A model generated the notes under the pieces. The model had not been told where the DNA came from. It saw only the letters and a list, made by a program, of their open reading frames with translations, and did no database searches. The translations under genes and the position numbers were made by a program. A DNA stretch of 7,402 bases from positions 1-7,402 of the forward strand of contig PQAN01000259.1 of assembly GCA_003105285.1 (NCBI GenBank), written 5' to 3'. The stretch is from Methylocystaceae bacterium. GTDB lineage: Bacteria > Pseudomonadota > Alphaproteobacteria > Rhizobiales > Beijerinckiaceae. Shown here one piece after another: positions 6,119-7,402 of this stretch; the stretch's first letter is position 1, and each line of letters opens with the position of its first letter.

Positions 6119-6184
6119 GGCGGCCCTGCGCCGCCGTTCGATCGCGCTCGGAGCAAAGGCGAGGGACGCGCTCGCAAGCGTCCC
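6119..6184 (+). terminator. Two GC-rich stem-loops after the transglycosylase gene
   Basis: Two perfect inverted repeats follow the stop codon at 6112. GGCGGC/GCCGCC (6119-6124 and 6130-6135) has a 5-nt loop, and GGGACGC/GCGTCCC (6163-6169 and 6178-6184) has an 8-nt loop. Neither has a T-run behind it, so they are not classical intrinsic terminators. They may still stop or stabilise the transglycosylase transcript before the icd promoter. Confidence 0.35.
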
Positions 6185-6235
6185 CGATCGTCCGAAGTCA
6201 TGATCCCGTCATCGCGGTTCGTCCCTGGCGCCTGC

Positions 6236-6264
6236 TTTGCCTGCGCCCCACTCGGTGCTATAGG
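6236..6264 (+). promoter_or_regulatory. icd: Candidate icd promoter
   Basis: TTTGCC (6236-6241) and TATAGG (6259-6264) are 17 bp apart. The box reads GCTATAGG in context, similar to the CTATAT-like -10 boxes of alphaproteobacterial housekeeping promoters. It lies about 30 nt before the icd ATG, which leaves a short leader containing GGGGGA as ribosome binding site. This is a visual match only. Confidence 0.45.
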
Positions 6265-6293
6265 GCGCAAGCCGCACGCGGGGGACGGGTTTC

Positions 6294-7402
6294 ATGAGCA
6301 AGATCAAGGTCGAAAAACCGGTCGTCGAACTCGATGGCGACGAGATGACCAGGATCATCTGGGCCTATATCAAGGACAAGCTGATCCATCCCTATCTGGA
6401 CGTCGAGCTCCTCTACTTCGACCTCTCGATCCAGAACCGCGATCAGACCAACGATCAGGTGACGATCGACGCCGCCGAAGCGATCAAGGCGCATGGCGTC
6501 GGCGTCAAATGCGCCACCATCACCCCGGACGAGGCGCGGGTGAAGGAGTTCGGCCTCAAGGAAATGTGGAAGTCGCCGAACGGCACGATCCGCAATATTC
6601 TGGGCGGCGTCATCTTCCGCGAGCCGATCATCGCCAAGAACGTGCCGCGTCTCGTGCCGGGCTGGACCGCGCCGATCGTCATCGGCCGTCACGCCTTCGG
6701 CGACCAATATCGCGCCGTCGATTTCCGCACGCCCGGCAAGGGCCGGCTCACCATCAAATTCGAGGGCGAGGACGGTTCGGTCATCGAGAAGCAGGTGTTC
6801 GATTTCCCCGGCGCCGGCGTCGCCATGGCCATGTACAATCTCGACGAGTCGATCCGCGACTTCGCGAGAGCGGCGATGAACTACGCGCTCAATCGCAAAT
6901 ATCCGCTGTATCTGTCGACCAAGAACACCATCCTCAAGGCCTATGACGGACGCTTCAAGGATATTTTCCAGGAGGTGTTCGACGCCGAGTTCAAGGCGAA
7001 ATTTCAGGCGCTCGGCCTCACCTACGAGCATCGCCTCATCGACGACATGGTGGCTTCGGCGCTCAAATGGTCGGGCGGCTATGTCTGGGCCTGCAAGAAC
7101 TACGACGGCGACGTGCAGTCCGACACGGTGGCGCAGGGCTTCGGTTCGCTCGGCCTGATGACGAGCGTGCTGATGACGCCGGACGGCAAGACGGTCGAAG
7201 CCGAGGCCGCGCACGGCACGGTCACGCGCCATTATCGCGAGCACCAGAAAGGCCACGAGACCTCCACCAACTCCATCGCCTCGATCTTCGCCTGGACGCG
7301 GGCGCTGGCGCATCGCGCCAAGCTCGACGGCGACGCGGCGCTGGCGCGCTTCGCGCAGACGCTCGAAGAGGTGTGCGTCTCGACGGTCGAGCAGGGCTTC
7401 AT
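6294..7402 (+). CDS. icd: NADP-dependent isocitrate dehydrogenase, 3' end outside window
   Basis: This TCA-cycle enzyme oxidatively decarboxylates isocitrate to 2-oxoglutarate with NADP+, giving NADPH in the cytoplasm. The first 369 residues are present; about 35 are missing compared with the usual length near 404. It is the homodimeric eukaryotic-like type (subfamily II), not the E. coli type. Visible features are VELDGDEMTRIIW (11-23), the substrate loop SPNGTIRN (94-101), Tyr140 in FGDQYRAVDFRTPG, LSTKNTILKAYDGRFKDIF (208-226), the metal aspartates Asp251 (IDDMVA) and Asp274/Asp278 (YDGDVQSDTVAQG), and AAHGTVTRHYR (305-315), where Arg312 and His313 correspond to the NADP-specificity residues of human IDH1. 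ATG 6294 follows GGGGGA and matches the conserved N-terminus. No key residue is altered. It is preceded by its own likely promoter and is probably independent of the transglycosylase gene. Confidence 0.97.
   Translation, partial: MSKIKVEKPVVELDGDEMTRIIWAYIKDKLIHPYLDVELLYFDLSIQNRDQTNDQVTIDAAEAIKAHGVGVKCATITPDEARVKEFGLKEMWKSPNGTIRNILGGVIFREPIIAKNVPRLVPGWTAPIVIGRHAFGDQYRAVDFRTPGKGRLTIKFEGEDGSVIEKQVFDFPGAGVAMAMYNLDESIRDFARAAMNYALNRKYPLYLSTKNTILKAYDGRFKDIFQEVFDAEFKAKFQALGLTYEHRLIDDMVASALKWSGGYVWACKNYDGDVQSDTVAQGFGSLGLMTSVLMTPDGKTVEAEAAHGTVTRHYREHQKGHETSTNSIASIFAWTRALAHRAKLDGDAALARFAQTLEEVCVSTVEQGF

Noticed and set aside
6258..7313. 351-codon minus-strand frame antisense to icd
   Set aside because: It is a shadow of icd codons. 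The plus-strand frame from 6294 is an unmistakable isocitrate dehydrogenase that is open to the window edge.

Overview
The window is a GC-rich stretch of ordinary core chromosome. The organism is most probably an alphaproteobacterium of the Hyphomicrobiales (Rhizobiales). The reasons are the gene set (yceD/DUF177, plsX, fabH, ihfA on one strand, with bamE divergent), an IHF-alpha and a BamE/OmlA of alphaproteobacterial style, and a eukaryotic-type NADP isocitrate dehydrogenase. Methylocystis/Methylosinus-like relatives would fit, but the genus cannot be settled from the sequence.

Left part (1-4011, minus strand, reading right to left): yceD, plsX, fabH, ihfA, then the 5' part of an MFS transporter running off the left edge. 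plsX and fabH overlap by 4 bp (GTGA) and are clearly co-transcribed. PlsX makes acyl-phosphate for phospholipid synthesis, and FabH starts each new fatty acid chain. YceD is a small conserved protein often linked to plsX and rpmF in bacteria. IHF-alpha is one half of a DNA-bending architectural dimer. The MFS gene appears frameshifted at about position 86: conserved MFS motifs lie in two different frames on either side of that point.

Middle (4012-4241): a divergent intergenic region serving yceD on the minus strand and bamE on the plus strand. bamE (4242-4727) encodes an outer-membrane lipoprotein of the BAM complex.

Right part (plus strand): after a 248-bp non-coding stretch comes a membrane-anchored lytic transglycosylase (4976-6112, GTG start). 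A perfect 9-bp dyad lies directly before its ribosome binding site. A further gap of about 180 bp holds two GC-rich stem-loops and a plausible promoter. Then icd (6294 to the right edge, C-terminus missing) encodes the TCA-cycle enzyme isocitrate dehydrogenase.

I found no mobile element, CRISPR array, tRNA or rRNA, and nothing that looks like a new multi-gene system. The points worth a second look are the MFS frameshift, the extended IHF-alpha N-terminus, and several well-formed inverted repeats in the intergenic regions. The many long overlapping reading frames on the opposite strands are GC-driven shadows.
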